Positions 1 through 9,606 of a stretch of DNA of 64,000 bases are shown here, piece after piece. Location: NCBI GenBank assembly GCA_004005435.1, contig RZWH01000009.1:1-64000 (forward strand), in the 5' to 3' direction. The stretch comes from Rhodobacteraceae bacterium CCMM004. GTDB taxonomy: Bacteria > Pseudomonadota > Alphaproteobacteria > Rhodobacterales > Rhodobacteraceae. The notes beneath the pieces were generated by a model. The model ran no database searches and was not told where the DNA came from. It saw nothing but the letters and a program-made list of their open reading frames with translations. Positions within the stretch are counted from its first letter, which is position 1. Every line of letters begins with the position of its first letter. The position numbers and the translations under genes were made by a program.

Positions 1-72
1 CCGGCGCCTGAGCGCTTCGGTATAGGCCGGCCAGTTCCTGGTCTTGTAGTTCGGGGGGGTGGGTCTGCTCAT
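1..72 (-). CDS. IS5-family transposase, N-terminal fragment
   Basis: The ATG is at 72 and 24 codons are open to the window edge. The translation starts MSRPTPPNYKTRNWPAY and continues TEALRRR, the typical opening of IS5-family transposases (N-terminal part ahead of the RGSLTIWFDP-type block). No DDE residue lies in the visible part. The second IS5 remnant at 1187-1539 has a diverged version of the same start (MSRVAPLADKTKNGPAD). Whether the rest of the gene is intact lies outside the window. Confidence 0.7.
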   Translation of the reverse strand, partial: MSRPTPPNYKTRNWPAYTEALRRR

Positions 73-119
73 GCAGCCCAGCTACCACGCTGGATTCACG
101 AGATGAATCCCTAACCGAA

Positions 120-135
<16 letters not shown>
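1..135 (-). mobile_element. IS5-family insertion sequence, one end only
   Basis: Read leftward from 135, the strand opens with GGCTCTGTTGCACC, which resembles IS5-type terminal repeats, and then carries the first codons of a transposase. The element runs off the left edge, so its length and other end are unknown. Its terminus abuts the flavin oxidoreductase gene at 136 and has replaced that gene's natural start. Confidence 0.75.
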
Positions 136-1151
<1,016 letters not shown>

Positions 1152-1186
1152 GTGGAGGGGCAACCGCAACCTGAATATGCGACCGG

Positions 1187-1539
1187 GCCTTTCACGGTCC
1201 GATGCGCGGGCCCACGGGGCGGAAACACCTCACGAACAGACTCGCGACAAATCCTGTCGTCTGCCACGGCGCCATACCGAACAGCGCGTTCATCGTCGGG
1301 CAGGCCCGGATCGCGGCATCGCTATACTCGGCCCGTCGGCTCCGCTTGCCGCTCGGCGGAGCCTCCTAGGCCGTTGTCGGATCGACCCAGATCGTCAGCG
1401 CGCCACGGCGCTTGAGCGCTTCGTCATCGGCGGGCCCGTTCTTGGTCTTGTCGGCGAGAGGCGCAACTCTGCTCATGCCGCCCAGCTACCACGCTGGGTT
1501 CAAAGGACGATCCCTCACCGGATTCATGCAGCAGAGCCC
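1187..1539 (-). mobile_element. Decayed IS5-family insertion sequence fragment
   Basis: The segment begins at about 1539 with GGGGCTCTGCTGCATGAATC, a variant of the terminal repeat seen at 135. The following sequence matches the other copy through the block GCCCAGCTACCACGCTGG before it diverges. Only the 5' third of the element is present; the 3' part and second inverted repeat are gone. It has the same orientation as the IS5 end at 1-135, so the two copies flank the truncated flavin oxidoreductase gene as direct repeats. Confidence 0.75.
1192..1476 (-). pseudogene. IS5-family transposase remnant with in-frame stop
   Basis: The frame from ATG 1476 reads RRGALTIWVDPTTA, then a TAG, then EAPPSGKRSRRAEYSDAAI and MNALFGMAPWQTTGF, which are hallmark blocks of IS5 transposases. 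The TAG stands where the family normally has Trp, so it is probably a TGG-to-TAG change. The frame ends at a TGA at 1192 and the catalytic DDE region is absent. Confidence 0.75.
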
Positions 1540-1850
1540 CCGACGACCAGTCGGCATGCCTGCCTGCCGGGGTTCGATCCATCTAGACGCTATGCTGGCG
1601 ACCTAAACCGCGTTCTCAAATCCGTGCGCGCCTCCGCGACTGCCCGGATTTGCTCGGCGACCTGAACGATACCCGTGGTTCCCACGGGTCGGCCGTCTGG
1701 CTGCAAGGTATGGCGCGCCCTTCCGCAACCACATCCTCTTGCAAAAGCCACGCATATCCGGCGGGGCTCTGCGTTTCTGGGTCTCGGCCGGGTGTGCAAG
1801 TCTGCGAGGTTGTTGCTCCGCAGGCGCGGCGGCCGTGCGCGGACGACATG
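1540..1850. other. Intergenic stretch, possible thiolase C-terminus remnant
   Basis: No intact gene is visible. On the minus strand between about 1600 and 1700 one frame reads DGRPVGTTGIVQVAEQIR. This resembles the conserved GHPVGATG block near the C-terminus of thiolase-fold enzymes, but the expected His is replaced and flanking frames are broken. It may be a degraded gene end; the similarity is short and could be chance. Confidence 0.25.
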
Positions 1851-2642
1851 TCAACCGAAGGCGAAGGCATCCATCGCGAGGACGCCGTAGTTTGTGCTGC
1901 GGTGCAGGCGCCGGCCGCCGCACGCCTCTCCGCCAGCGCCGAGGGCGAAGTAGAACGGCAGGATATGGTCGTCGGTCGGGTGGTTTTCGCGGCCGCCGGG
2001 CCACGTGTCGGGGGCGGCGATCAGCGCGTCGGTGCGGCCTTCAGCGATCCGGTCGGCGATCCAGTCCGCGAACTCCCGCGCAAACGGTTCGGCGGGACTG
2101 TTCAGATCGTATCCGCCGGCGAAGAACCGCTCCAGGTTGTGCGTCATGCTGCCCGAACCGATCAGGAGAATGCCTTCGTCGCGCAGAGGAGACAGGGCGC
2201 GACCGATCGCGGAGTGATGCCGGGGTGTCTCCTGTGGCTGGATCGACAGGGAGACGACGGGGATATCTGCGCCCGGATAGATCAGCGTCAGCGGAACCCA
2301 GACGCCATGGTCAAAGCCACGCTCTGGCTCGACCGCCGCGTCGAAACGCGCGGCCCGCAGCAGATCCGCGATCCGATCCGCCACGGCGGGGGCCCCGGGA
2401 GCACGATAACGCATGGCGTAGAGCTCGACGGGGAAGCCGCGGAAATCGTGGGTCGTCTCCGGCGCCGCCGCCCCGCTGACGGTGGGCGTATCGGCTTCAT
2501 AGTGGGCGGACATGACGACGATGGCGGTCGGCCGCGGAATCGTGCGACCCAGACCTTTGAGAAAATGATGGGCAGGGCAGTCTTCGAGCACGAGGCTGGG
2601 CGCTCCGTGCGACACGAACAGGGCGGGCATCCTATCGGCCAT
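1851..2642 (-). CDS. LigB/DODA-family extradiol aromatic-ring dioxygenase
   Basis: This 263-residue protein is a class III (LigB-type) extradiol dioxygenase related to 4,5-DOPA dioxygenase (YgiD/DODA), a metal enzyme that opens catecholic rings. The metal and active-site histidines lie in SHGAPS (H12), SAHYEAD (H47), FDHGVWVPL (H112) and GSMTHNLERF (H168), and the C-terminus STNYGVLAMDAFAFG fits the family. The start is set at ATG 2642 because the protein then opens MADRMPALFVSHG as relatives do. It overlaps the end of the LysR gene by 11 bases, so the two are probably coupled. The substrate is unknown; context suggests a catechol derivative as an alternative to intradiol cleavage. Confidence 0.8.
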   Translation of the reverse strand: MADRMPALFVSHGAPSLVLEDCPAHHFLKGLGRTIPRPTAIVVMSAHYEADTPTVSGAAAPETTHDFRGFPVELYAMRYRAPGAPAVADRIADLLRAARFDAAVEPERGFDHGVWVPLTLIYPGADIPVVSLSIQPQETPRHHSAIGRALSPLRDEGILLIGSGSMTHNLERFFAGGYDLNSPAEPFAREFADWIADRIAEGRTDALIAAPDTWPGGRENHPTDDHILPFYFALGAGGEACGGRRLHRSTNYGVLAMDAFAFG

Positions 2643-3546
2643 GGCGGGCGTGTCCTTTGCAGAGGCGCTGAGAGACGCGCAGGGCGATATCGACGAAGCG
2701 CCTGACATGAACCGACTGGTCGTCGATCCGGCTGTTGACGGACACCGCGGTCTTTGCGTCCGGGTTCGAGATCGGCACGTATCTTACGCCCTGCCTCTGC
2801 GCGGTGCCGACCGAGGCAGGCACAATGGCGGCGCCGACCTCGACGGAGACCAGTGAAATCGCCGTCTGGAAATCCATCGTGAACACGCGCGAGTCGGGCT
2901 CCAACCCGTCGTTGTGAAAGAGGTTCAGCACGTGATCGGCAAAGCTGGGCCGCGGTTTTTCGGGATAGAGGATCAGCGTTTCCTTGGCCAACTGGCGCAA
3001 CGCGACCCGCCCCACATTGGCGAAGGCGTGCGTGTCGGGGAGCGCGGCGACGAGAGGTTCCTCGATCAGTTGGCGCGAGGTGATCTCGGGGTCGTCCAGC
3101 TTGGGCCTGGCGATGGCGATGTCGATCTCGCGGCGGATCAGAGCGGTGCGCAGGCCCGCGTTGTTCATGGGAAACAGACCCAGAGCGACCTCGGGATAGT
3201 GCCGCCGGTAGGACTTCAGGACGTTGGGGATCACGCCATAGGTCGTCGAGCCCACGAATCCGATCCTCAGCCGCCCCTGGGCCCCCTGACCGATGCGCCG
3301 CGCTTCGAGTTCGGCTTCTTCCAAGAGAGAGAGGATTTCCTGCGCCCGTTCCAGCAGCTTCTCCCCGGCCTGGGTCAGCGTGACCTGGCTGCGTCCGCGG
3401 TTGAAGAGAAGGGCCCCGAGATCATCCTCGATCTGCTTGATCTGGCGGCTGAGCGGCGGCTGCGCGATGCCCAGCCGCTCGGCCGCGCGGCCGAAATGCC
3501 GCTCCTCGGCGACGGCGACGAAATACTCCAGCCAGCGGATTTTCAT
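2632..3546 (-). CDS. LysR-type transcriptional regulator (CatR/BenM-like context)
   Basis: This 304-residue protein has an N-terminal winged helix-turn-helix (MKIRWLEYFVAVAEERHFGR and AERLGIAQPPLSRQIKQIE, residues 1-45) and a periplasmic-binding-protein-like effector domain from about residue 90. It is the usual size for the family. The start at 3546 follows a run of seven G that can act as a ribosome binding site; a start at 3561 is less likely. It is immediately downstream of catB, an arrangement like CatR/BenM regulators that respond to cis,cis-muconate. Because it is transcribed with the genes it presumably controls, feedback is possible. The effector is inferred from context only. Confidence 0.85.
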   Translation of the reverse strand: MKIRWLEYFVAVAEERHFGRAAERLGIAQPPLSRQIKQIEDDLGALLFNRGRSQVTLTQAGEKLLERAQEILSLLEEAELEARRIGQGAQGRLRIGFVGSTTYGVIPNVLKSYRRHYPEVALGLFPMNNAGLRTALIRREIDIAIARPKLDDPEITSRQLIEEPLVAALPDTHAFANVGRVALRQLAKETLILYPEKPRPSFADHVLNLFHNDGLEPDSRVFTMDFQTAISLVSVEVGAAIVPASVGTAQRQGVRYVPISNPDAKTAVSVNSRIDDQSVHVRRFVDIALRVSQRLCKGHARHGR

Positions 3547-3573
3547 CGCGCCCCCCCACATCGCCAGCCTAGG

Positions 3574-4761
3574 CTAGGCGGCGGCGGGCCGCCAGGCGCC
3601 GTCCGCCACCTCGGCGATGTAATCTTCGTCGACGCTGACGCCCAGCCCCGGCCCCGTGGGGCAGGTGATGTGGAAGTCCCGAAACGAGAGCCCCTGCGAG
3701 ATCAGGTCGCGGGTCAGGATCCGTGGCCCGAAATGCTCGGTCCCCCAATGCAAGGCGGGCAAGGTCGAGAACACGGCGAGATGCGCGGCGGCACCGATGC
3801 CGCTTTCCAGCAGGCAGCCGCCGTAGAGCTCCATCCCGTGGGCCGCGGCGACGCCCGCCGCGCGCTTCATTTCCATCAGCCCGCCGCTCTTGACGAGCTT
3901 CAGCGACAGCACCGTGCCGGCGGCTGCCGCGCCCGCCTCGGCAACGTCACCGACGTCGAACGCGCCCTCGTCGATCATCACGGGCACCCGGCTGCGGGCA
4001 GTGATGCGGGCGAGGTTGATTCGGTCTCGGGCGGCCACCGGCTGTTCGATCAGGGCGATGCCGATCTCTTCCAACGCGGGGATCCAGCGGTTGCACTGCG
4101 CGACCGTCCAGCCCTGGTTGACGTCGACGATGACCTCGCATCCGGGCAGCGCCTCGACCAGCCTGCTCAGTCGCGCAACTTCGGACCTCGGATCCGAGAG
4201 GCCGATCTTGACCTTGAAGCGGCGGTGCTCGCGGGCGGCGAACTTGGCCCGCGCCTCGTCGATTTCCTGATCGACGTCGCCCGAGGCGAGGGCCCAGATC
4301 ACCTCGAAGCTGTCGTGGATACGGCCCCCCAGGAGCTGCGTGGCGGGCAGCTCCAGCGATCTGCCGACCGCATCGTAAAGTGCGCTTTCGATGGCGGCCT
4401 TGGCGGCGGTGTTGCGGCTCGCCGCCTTCGACATGGCGAGCGCCAGCGCCTCGAAACGGTTGGCGGACCGGCCCAGGAGGACCGGCGCCAGATAGGTGTG
4501 GATGCAGGATCGGATCGACTCGGGCGACTCTTCCGCCCAGCGGGGGCCACCGAGGCTCGACCCCTCGCCGTAGCCGACGACACCGTTGGCGAGCGTGATG
4601 CGCACCAACACGATCGCCTTGTGGCTGATATGCGTGTTCGAGAGCCTGTGGGCCCGGATCGTGGGCGCCTTGAGCGACGCCGTTTCGACCCTGGCGATGC
4701 GCAGCGCCTCTTCGTCGAACGCATCGCGCTGGGAGGCCGGTACCGGATTGACGACGTTCAT
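3574..4761 (-). CDS. catB: Muconate cycloisomerase (enolase superfamily)
   Basis: The 395-residue protein belongs to the muconate lactonizing branch of the enolase superfamily and should convert cis,cis-muconate to muconolactone in the cytoplasm. Visible residues are the base pair K183-V-K185, metal ligands D213, E239 and D264 (in VDVNQ, LIEQP and MIDEG), and the second catalytic lysine K288 (LSLKLVKSGG). Start 4761 is preferred over 4776 because GAGGG lies at the right distance upstream of it. It follows the dioxygenase gene in the same operon, as expected for the ortho-cleavage pathway. A substituted-muconate specificity cannot be ruled out. Confidence 0.85.
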   Translation of the reverse strand: MNVVNPVPASQRDAFDEEALRIARVETASLKAPTIRAHRLSNTHISHKAIVLVRITLANGVVGYGEGSSLGGPRWAEESPESIRSCIHTYLAPVLLGRSANRFEALALAMSKAASRNTAAKAAIESALYDAVGRSLELPATQLLGGRIHDSFEVIWALASGDVDQEIDEARAKFAAREHRRFKVKIGLSDPRSEVARLSRLVEALPGCEVIVDVNQGWTVAQCNRWIPALEEIGIALIEQPVAARDRINLARITARSRVPVMIDEGAFDVGDVAEAGAAAAGTVLSLKLVKSGGLMEMKRAAGVAAAHGMELYGGCLLESGIGAAAHLAVFSTLPALHWGTEHFGPRILTRDLISQGLSFRDFHITCPTGPGLGVSVDEDYIAEVADGAWRPAAA

Positions 4762-4807
4762 GAGAGCCCTCGACATAAGAAACTAAGGGGGCAGTCCCGC
4801 GGCCGGA

Positions 4808-4831
4808 CCGCGCGGGCGCATCCCCGCGCGG
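4808..4831 (-). promoter_or_regulatory. Stem-loop between catA and catB
   Basis: CCGCGCGGG and CCCGCGCGG form a perfect 9-bp stem with a 6-base loop in the 84-base gap between the two genes. It lacks a following T run, so it is more likely an mRNA-stability or attenuation element than a full terminator. Confidence 0.5.
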
Positions 4832-4845
4832 CCCCGTGGCCCGGG

Positions 4846-5718
4846 TTACTCGGCGGCCATCTGAGCTTCGGTCGCGGCACCCAGGACGAAATCGAAGCGC
4901 AGGACCAGATCGGTGTCGGCGCCCTCGGGAGCCTTCTCGAATTTGCCGATCAGGCTCTCCTTGACCGCGAACACGGTGTCGTTGTCCAGCCACTCGCTAT
5001 CAGCGTCGTAGACCTGGGTGATCAGCGGGCGGTAGCCGTCCTTTTGCAGGATGAAGTGCAGGTGCCCGGGGCGGTTCGGGTGGTGGCCCATGAACTGCAA
5101 AAGCTCGCCCGCCGTCTCGTCCTCGGGGATCGGGTAGGGGACCGGGCGCAGGGCGATCAGGGCGTAGTGGCCGTTTTCGTCCGTCTCGAACCGTCCGCGC
5201 AGGTTGTAGTCGGGTTGATCGGGGTCGTGGTTCTCATAGAGCCCGTTCGGCGCGTCCTCCCAGATGTCCAGCGTGGCACCGGCGATGGGATTGCCGTCGG
5301 CGTCGCGCACGTAGCCCTCGACATAGACCGTTTCCTGACCGTCGAAGGACTTTTGCACCGTTGACGCGCCCTTGGGCAGGACCGGCGGGTTCTCGCGATA
5401 GAACGGCCCCAGGACGGTGGATTCGCTCTGGTTGCCCGAGACTGGGTTGGTGATCATGTCCACCAGGACCTCGACACCCAGGATGTCGCCCAGCAGGATG
5501 AACTCCTGGCGCTTGTCGTTGGTCAACTGTCCGGCCCGCGCGAGGTAGTCGCAGGCGGCCATGAACTCGTCGTGGTTGAGGTTCACATCCTTCACGAAGC
5601 CGTGCAGATGGGTGATGAGCGAGGTCATGATCTCGCGCTGGCGGTCGGTGATGTCGCCGAACTTGCCCAGCGAGCCGATGACCACATCCGTGACGTTGTC
5701 GATGGTGACGTTTCGCAT
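4846..5718 (-). CDS. catA: Intradiol ring-cleavage dioxygenase (catechol/hydroxyquinol 1,2-dioxygenase)
   Basis: This 290-residue non-heme Fe(III) dioxygenase inserts O2 between the two hydroxylated carbons of a catechol. The four iron ligands are visible as Y161 (NGLYENHD), Y195 (PYPIPED), H219 and H221 (RPGHLHF). An N-terminal helical dimerisation domain (about 1-100) precedes the catalytic sandwich. Length and the blocks YNLRGRF and YPIPEDETAGELL resemble the hydroxyquinol/chlorocatechol branch rather than the 310-residue proteobacterial CatA. The adjacent cycloisomerase argues for a muconate-forming substrate, since hydroxyquinol cleavage would call for a maleylacetate reductase, which is not seen. 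A strong GGAGGAGG site precedes the ATG at 5718. Confidence 0.85.
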   Translation of the reverse strand: MRNVTIDNVTDVVIGSLGKFGDITDRQREIMTSLITHLHGFVKDVNLNHDEFMAACDYLARAGQLTNDKRQEFILLGDILGVEVLVDMITNPVSGNQSESTVLGPFYRENPPVLPKGASTVQKSFDGQETVYVEGYVRDADGNPIAGATLDIWEDAPNGLYENHDPDQPDYNLRGRFETDENGHYALIALRPVPYPIPEDETAGELLQFMGHHPNRPGHLHFILQKDGYRPLITQVYDADSEWLDNDTVFAVKESLIGKFEKAPEGADTDLVLRFDFVLGAATEAQMAAE

Positions 5719-5829
5719 TTTCTTTCCTCCTCCATGCGGGCCGTCTATGGCGATTTCGCGCGCCGTTCGGGCTCGTCGTTCGATGGGCTCAAGCTACGCA
5801 GTCCGGGGGCCCCACCCAATGCACGCAAG

Positions 5830-5845
5830 GGTATCGTGCAATACC
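5830..5845. promoter_or_regulatory. Dyad GGTAT-N6-ATACC upstream of catA
   Basis: GGTATCGTGCAATACC is a near-perfect inverted repeat about 110 bases upstream of the dioxygenase start. It matches 13 of 16 positions of the dyad at 7941-7956 in the IclR/HpaB divergent promoter. It is a candidate operator for the IclR or the LysR regulator of this locus. Confidence 0.5.
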
Positions 5846-5858
5846 ATCCGGCGCGGCC

Positions 5859-6413
5859 TCACCAGTGATTGCCCTCCAGCATCCACGCCGGATCGAGGAG
5901 CGGCGGGGTCTCCTCGTGCAGCTTGCCAAAGCGGCCCCTGTGAAAGGTTAGGGGCTGCGCGTCCGCGCTCGTCTCCAGCGCGCTGACCCGGCCGAGAAAG
6001 ATCACGTGGTCGCCCGCATCCACGGCCTTATCCACATGGGTGGCAAAGACGGCCGACGCCCGCCTGGCCACCGGCAGCCCGTCGAGGTCGCGCAGAGGCG
6101 CGCCGATATCGGGGTTCGGTCGGCCTGCGAAGTGCATCGCGATGTCCTCGGTCCCGCTGGCCAGGACCGAGACGGCGAACCTCCCCGAGCCTTCGATCAG
6201 GGCCAGCATCTTGGCGGTCTTGGCGATGGACACGGCGATCAGCGGCGGATCGAGCGAAATCGACATGAAGGCGTTGGCGGTCATGCCGTGATCGCGGTCC
6301 GCCAGGCGCGTCGTAATGATCGTCACGCCGGTGGCGAAGGCGCCGCAGGCATTACGGAACGCGATCGGATCGATGCCCTGTGGCATTGGCGCGGTGTCGA
6401 GGGCCGCTGTCAT
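5859..6413 (-). CDS. Flavin reductase (HpaC/DIM6-NTAB family)
   Basis: This 184-residue protein is a short-chain flavin reductase that uses NAD(P)H to make free reduced flavin for a partner monooxygenase. The family signature runs from IAFRNACGAFATGVTIITT through HGMTANAFMSISLDPPLIAV, with LDPAWMLEGNHW closing the fold. Start 6413 is chosen because GGAGGA sits 7 bases upstream and the protein then has family length. Its natural partner is the HpaB-type oxygenase encoded divergently at 8049. The gene lies 28 bases behind the FMN adenylyltransferase gene in the same operon, so flavin supply and flavin reduction are linked. Confidence 0.85.
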   Translation of the reverse strand: MTAALDTAPMPQGIDPIAFRNACGAFATGVTIITTRLADRDHGMTANAFMSISLDPPLIAVSIAKTAKMLALIEGSGRFAVSVLASGTEDIAMHFAGRPNPDIGAPLRDLDGLPVARRASAVFATHVDKAVDAGDHVIFLGRVSALETSADAQPLTFHRGRFGKLHEETPPLLDPAWMLEGNHW

Positions 6414-6441
6414 GGGTGGTTCCTCCGTAGATGCATTGGTG

Positions 6442-7041
6442 TCAGTCCATGGTCCCGGGCAGGCAGCCTTCGGCCGGCCAGCCGTGCAGCCGCCGCGCGT
6501 CTTCGCCGCGGCCGTCCTCGTAGAGGTTGCGGAGGCGGGTGCTGGAAATGCGCTCGCCCTCGGCACAGCCGATCTCTTCGATGACACGCGTGTCGAAATG
6601 GCGGGCCAGCGTGGCGACATCGCCTGCCCGACCGGCCCCGAAGCGGAAATCGGCCCCGACCCACACCTGCTGGGGGTTCAGGCGTCCCAACTCGTTCAGG
6701 AACGCCTCGGGCGGGCGCGCGGCGTAGTCGCGGTCGAACTGTGCGACGATGATGTGATCGATGCCGAAATGAGAGATCCGGCGCAACTTTTCATCGACGG
6801 GGGTGAGTTGCATCTTGCCTCCGAAGGCCGTCTTGGGCGGCGGATCGAAGGTGTAGACGACCGAGGCGCAGCCGGCCCGGCGCGCCTGGCGGGTAATCTC
6901 CAAGAGCAGCGCCTGGTGGCCGCGATGCACCCCGTCGAAGGTGCCGATCGTGACGATTGACGCAGACAAGGCCAGGCTGTCGTGCGGGTGGCGCTGGGCG
7001 TGGCCGCTCAGCGGCCGGTGGCTCTCCCAATCGGCGATCAT
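6442..7041 (-). CDS. Stand-alone FMN adenylyltransferase (FAD synthase domain of RibF)
   Basis: This 199-residue protein matches only the N-terminal nucleotidyltransferase half of bifunctional RibF. The ATP-binding block GTFDGVHRGH is at 33-42, followed by TFDPPPKTAF, VGADFRFGAGRAGD and ERISSTRLR. The riboflavin kinase domain of normal RibF (about 310 residues) is absent, so the protein should convert FMN to FAD but not phosphorylate riboflavin. Its ATG overlaps the stop of the IclR gene as ATGA. Placement ahead of a flavin reductase and opposite an FADH2-using monooxygenase suggests a dedicated FAD supply. Confidence 0.8.
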   Translation of the reverse strand: MIADWESHRPLSGHAQRHPHDSLALSASIVTIGTFDGVHRGHQALLLEITRQARRAGCASVVYTFDPPPKTAFGGKMQLTPVDEKLRRISHFGIDHIIVAQFDRDYAARPPEAFLNELGRLNPQQVWVGADFRFGAGRAGDVATLARHFDTRVIEEIGCAEGERISSTRLRNLYEDGRGEDARRLHGWPAEGCLPGTMD

Positions 7042-7844
7042 GCGACGTCCTCGGATGTCTTCGCCCCGGTGGCGGGCAGCGTGCCTGTGGGTTTGCTGGC
7101 ATCCCGCCAGCCCAGCCGCGCAGAGATGCGGTCGGCCGCCTGCACCGCGATGGCGCGATAGGCGCGCGGTTGCAGCATATAGCGGCTGAGCGGCACCGAC
7201 ATAGAGAGCGCGGCGATGCAGACCCCGGCATGGGAGCGGATGGGCGCGGCACAGGTGGCCAGATCGGGGTGCCATTCGCCCACCGCCTCGGCAAAGCCGG
7301 CCTCGCGGATCTCGGTGAGCCGGTTGCGCAGGGTCGACCGCGCCGTGACCGTTTCGTCGGTGAAGGCGGTCAGCTCTAGCGAATCCAGGACGCGCAAGAG
7401 CTCGGCCGTGGGCAGATGGGCCAACAGCAGTTTGCCCGCAGCGACGGCGTGGAGCGGCGTCTCGGAGGAGATCACGTCGCGGCTCACGCCCACCGGGCGG
7501 GTGCTGGGCTGCGACGACAGCGCGGCGAGACCGGCGCCCGCGAGCTCGACCACGTGGACCGTCTCGCCGTGGTCTTCGGCCGTGCGCGCGATGATCGGGC
7601 GGGCCGCCTCGACCAGGCCGTCGGTATTGGCCAGCACCTGCGCCAGCGCGGCCACCATCGGCCCCAGACGGAACCGCCCCGGGGCCTGCTTTTGCAAAAG
7701 ACCGGTCTGCGCCAGGCCGTTCAGCAGCTCGTGCGCAGACGAGTTCGCGAGACCGAGGAGCGCCGCGATCTCTCCGGTGCCGCGCTCCGGCGCGGTGACG
7801 GTGAAGAGCCCGAGCACCTGTCCGATTCGTTCCGCAGCTTTCAT
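7038..7844 (-). CDS. IclR-family transcriptional regulator
   Basis: The 268-residue protein has an N-terminal winged helix ([19 protein letters not shown], then [18 protein letters not shown], residues 6-50) and the IclR effector domain ([20 protein letters not shown] around 130). AAAGGA precedes the ATG at 7844. It is the first gene of the leftward operon and faces the HpaB-type gene across a 204-base gap with several dyads. IclR proteins often control aromatic catabolism (PcaR, PobR, CatR of actinobacteria), so this one probably controls both directions. The effector is unknown. Confidence 0.85.
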   Translation of the reverse strand: MKAAERIGQVLGLFTVTAPERGTGEIAALLGLANSSAHELLNGLAQTGLLQKQAPGRFRLGPMVAALAQVLANTDGLVEAARPIIARTAEDHGETVHVVELAGAGLAALSSQPSTRPVGVSRDVISSETPLHAVAAGKLLLAHLPTAELLRVLDSLELTAFTDETVTARSTLRNRLTEIREAGFAEAVGEWHPDLATCAAPIRSHAGVCIAALSMSVPLSRYMLQPRAYRAIAVQAADRISARLGWRDASKPTGTLPATGAKTSEDVA

Positions 7845-8048
7845 GGCGTTGTGTCCTTTGTGCAGTCTCGCGACGCGACGGGTCGGCCTGGCCGAATGGG
7901 GGCGCCTCTCTATGGTTCGGTATTTTCGAACATAAATCACGGTATCGGTCGATACCTTTCGGAATTTCGGAAAACACTGCATTTTCAGCTCGTCCCGCCG
8001 AAAGAGCGACGGATCGCACGACAGCCACAGCCGATTGGGAGGAATACC
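7845..8048. promoter_or_regulatory. Divergent control region between the IclR and HpaB-type genes
   Basis: This gap holds four candidate sites. GTTCG-N7-CGAAC is at 7915-7931. A perfect dyad GGTATCG-N2-CGATACC is at 7941-7956. An exact tandem repeat of TTTCGGAA is at 7957-7972. The ribosome binding site GGAGGAAT precedes the ATG at 8049. The dyad at 7941 recurs in similar form upstream of catA (5830-5845). Confidence 0.6.
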
Positions 8049-9599
8049 ATGGACGGAAGCAGACCGGCGAACACGCCCTATACGGGCTCGGAATACCTCG
8101 ACAGCCTCAAGGACAGCCGCGAGATCTACATCCACGGCGAGCGGGTGAAAGACGTCACCACCCACCCGGCCTTCCGCAACTCCACCCGCATGGTCGCGCG
8201 TTGGTACGACAAGTTTCACGAGAAGGCCGACCGCATCGGCGTGACGTGCGACAACGGTTCGAACGGGCTGACGCATCCGTTCTTTCTGGGCTCCAAGACC
8301 ACCGAGGATCTGGTCAAGTCGCGCGACGCCATCGCCGAGCTACAGCGCGTGTCCTTCGGCTGGATGGGCCGCTCGCCCGACTACAAGGCGTCGTTCCTAG
8401 GCACGCTCGGGGCGAACTCGGGATTCTACGGCGAATATGCCGACAACGCCAAGGCCTGGTATAGCAAGACGCAGGAGCGTCTGGACTATTGGAACCACGC
8501 CATCGTCAACCCGCCCATCGACCGCGACAAGGCGATCGAGGACGTGCGCGACGTGTTCATCCACGTTGAAAAGGAAACCGACGCGGGCCTCGTGGTGTCG
8601 GGCGCCAAGGTGGTCGCCACCGGCTCGGCTCTGACCCACTACAACTTCATCGCCCACTACGGGATCCCGATCAAGGACAAGTCCTTCGCGGTGCTCTTCA
8701 CCGTCCCGATGGATGCCGACGGGGTCAAGCTGATCTCGCGCACCTCCTACGAGTTGAACGCCGCCGTCACCGGCACGCCGTTCGACTATCCGCTGTCGTC
8801 GCGGCTGGACGAGAACGACTCGATCCTGGTCTTCGACAAGGTGCTGGTGCCCTGGGAGAACGTGTTCATCTACGGCGACGTCGAGAAGATCAACGCCTTC
8901 TTCCCCGCGTCGGGCTTCATCCCGCGGTTCACGCTGCACGGCTGCACCCGCCTGTCGGTCAAGCTGGAGTTCATCTCGGGCCTCTTCGCCAAGGCGGTGG
9001 AGGCGACGGGGTCCAAAGACTTCCGCGGCGTGCAGACGGCTGTGGGCGAGGTGATCGCCTGGGCGAACCTCTTCAAGGGCATCACCGACGCCATGGTCCA
9101 CAACCCGCTGCCATGGGAGGGCACGGACGGCTACAACCTGCCCAACATCTATTCGGGTCTGTCCTACCGGGTCTTCGCGCCCATGGCCTATGGCCGGATC
9201 AAGGAACTGATCGAACGCCATGTGGCCTCGGGCCTGATCTACCTTCCGGGGTCCGCGCTCGATTTCGAGAGCCCCGCCGTCCGCCCCTATCTCGACCGAT
9301 TCGTGCGCGGCTCGAACGGCTATGCGGCCATCGACCGGGTCAAGCTGCTCAAGCTGTTGTGGGACGCCATCGGGTCCGAGTTCGGCGGCCGGCACGAGCT
9401 CTACGAGACCAACTATGCGGGAAACTACGAAAACATCCGCATCGAGACCCTGCTGACCGCCCAGGCCACCGGCCAGCTCGACGCGATGAAGGCCTTCGCT
9501 GAGGAGTGCATGAGCGAATACGACCTCAACGGCTGGACCGCGTCCGATCTGATCAACCCGACCGACGTGAACGTATTGAAGAAGGTCGCTGCAATGTGA
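8049..9599 (+). CDS. HpaB-type FADH2-dependent aromatic monooxygenase
   Basis: The 516-residue protein is the oxygenase component of a two-component flavin monooxygenase (4-hydroxyphenylacetate 3-hydroxylase family, acyl-CoA dehydrogenase-like fold). Such enzymes add a hydroxyl ortho to a phenolic OH using diffusible FADH2. The HpaB opening [20 protein letters not shown] (residues 11-30) and blocks such as DPLTALY-free [11 protein letters not shown] and [11 protein letters not shown] are seen across the chain. GGAGG precedes the ATG. It is divergent from the flavin reductase operon that should feed it. The exact phenol is unknown; a simple phenol would give the catechol needed by the intradiol enzyme. 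Confidence 0.85.
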   Translation: MDGSRPANTPYTGSEYLDSLKDSREIYIHGERVKDVTTHPAFRNSTRMVARWYDKFHEKADRIGVTCDNGSNGLTHPFFLGSKTTEDLVKSRDAIAELQRVSFGWMGRSPDYKASFLGTLGANSGFYGEYADNAKAWYSKTQERLDYWNHAIVNPPIDRDKAIEDVRDVFIHVEKETDAGLVVSGAKVVATGSALTHYNFIAHYGIPIKDKSFAVLFTVPMDADGVKLISRTSYELNAAVTGTPFDYPLSSRLDENDSILVFDKVLVPWENVFIYGDVEKINAFFPASGFIPRFTLHGCTRLSVKLEFISGLFAKAVEATGSKDFRGVQTAVGEVIAWANLFKGITDAMVHNPLPWEGTDGYNLPNIYSGLSYRVFAPMAYGRIKELIERHVASGLIYLPGSALDFESPAVRPYLDRFVRGSNGYAAIDRVKLLKLLWDAIGSEFGGRHELYETNYAGNYENIRIETLLTAQATGQLDAMKAFAEECMSEYDLNGWTASDLINPTDVNVLKKVAAM

Positions 9600-9606
9600 C
9601 CCTCTT

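Noticed and set aside
2914-5364. Very long plus-strand open frame opposite the LysR-catB-catA genes
   Set aside because: It is the antisense reading of three recognisable genes; high GC keeps the frame open, and its translation has no family signature.
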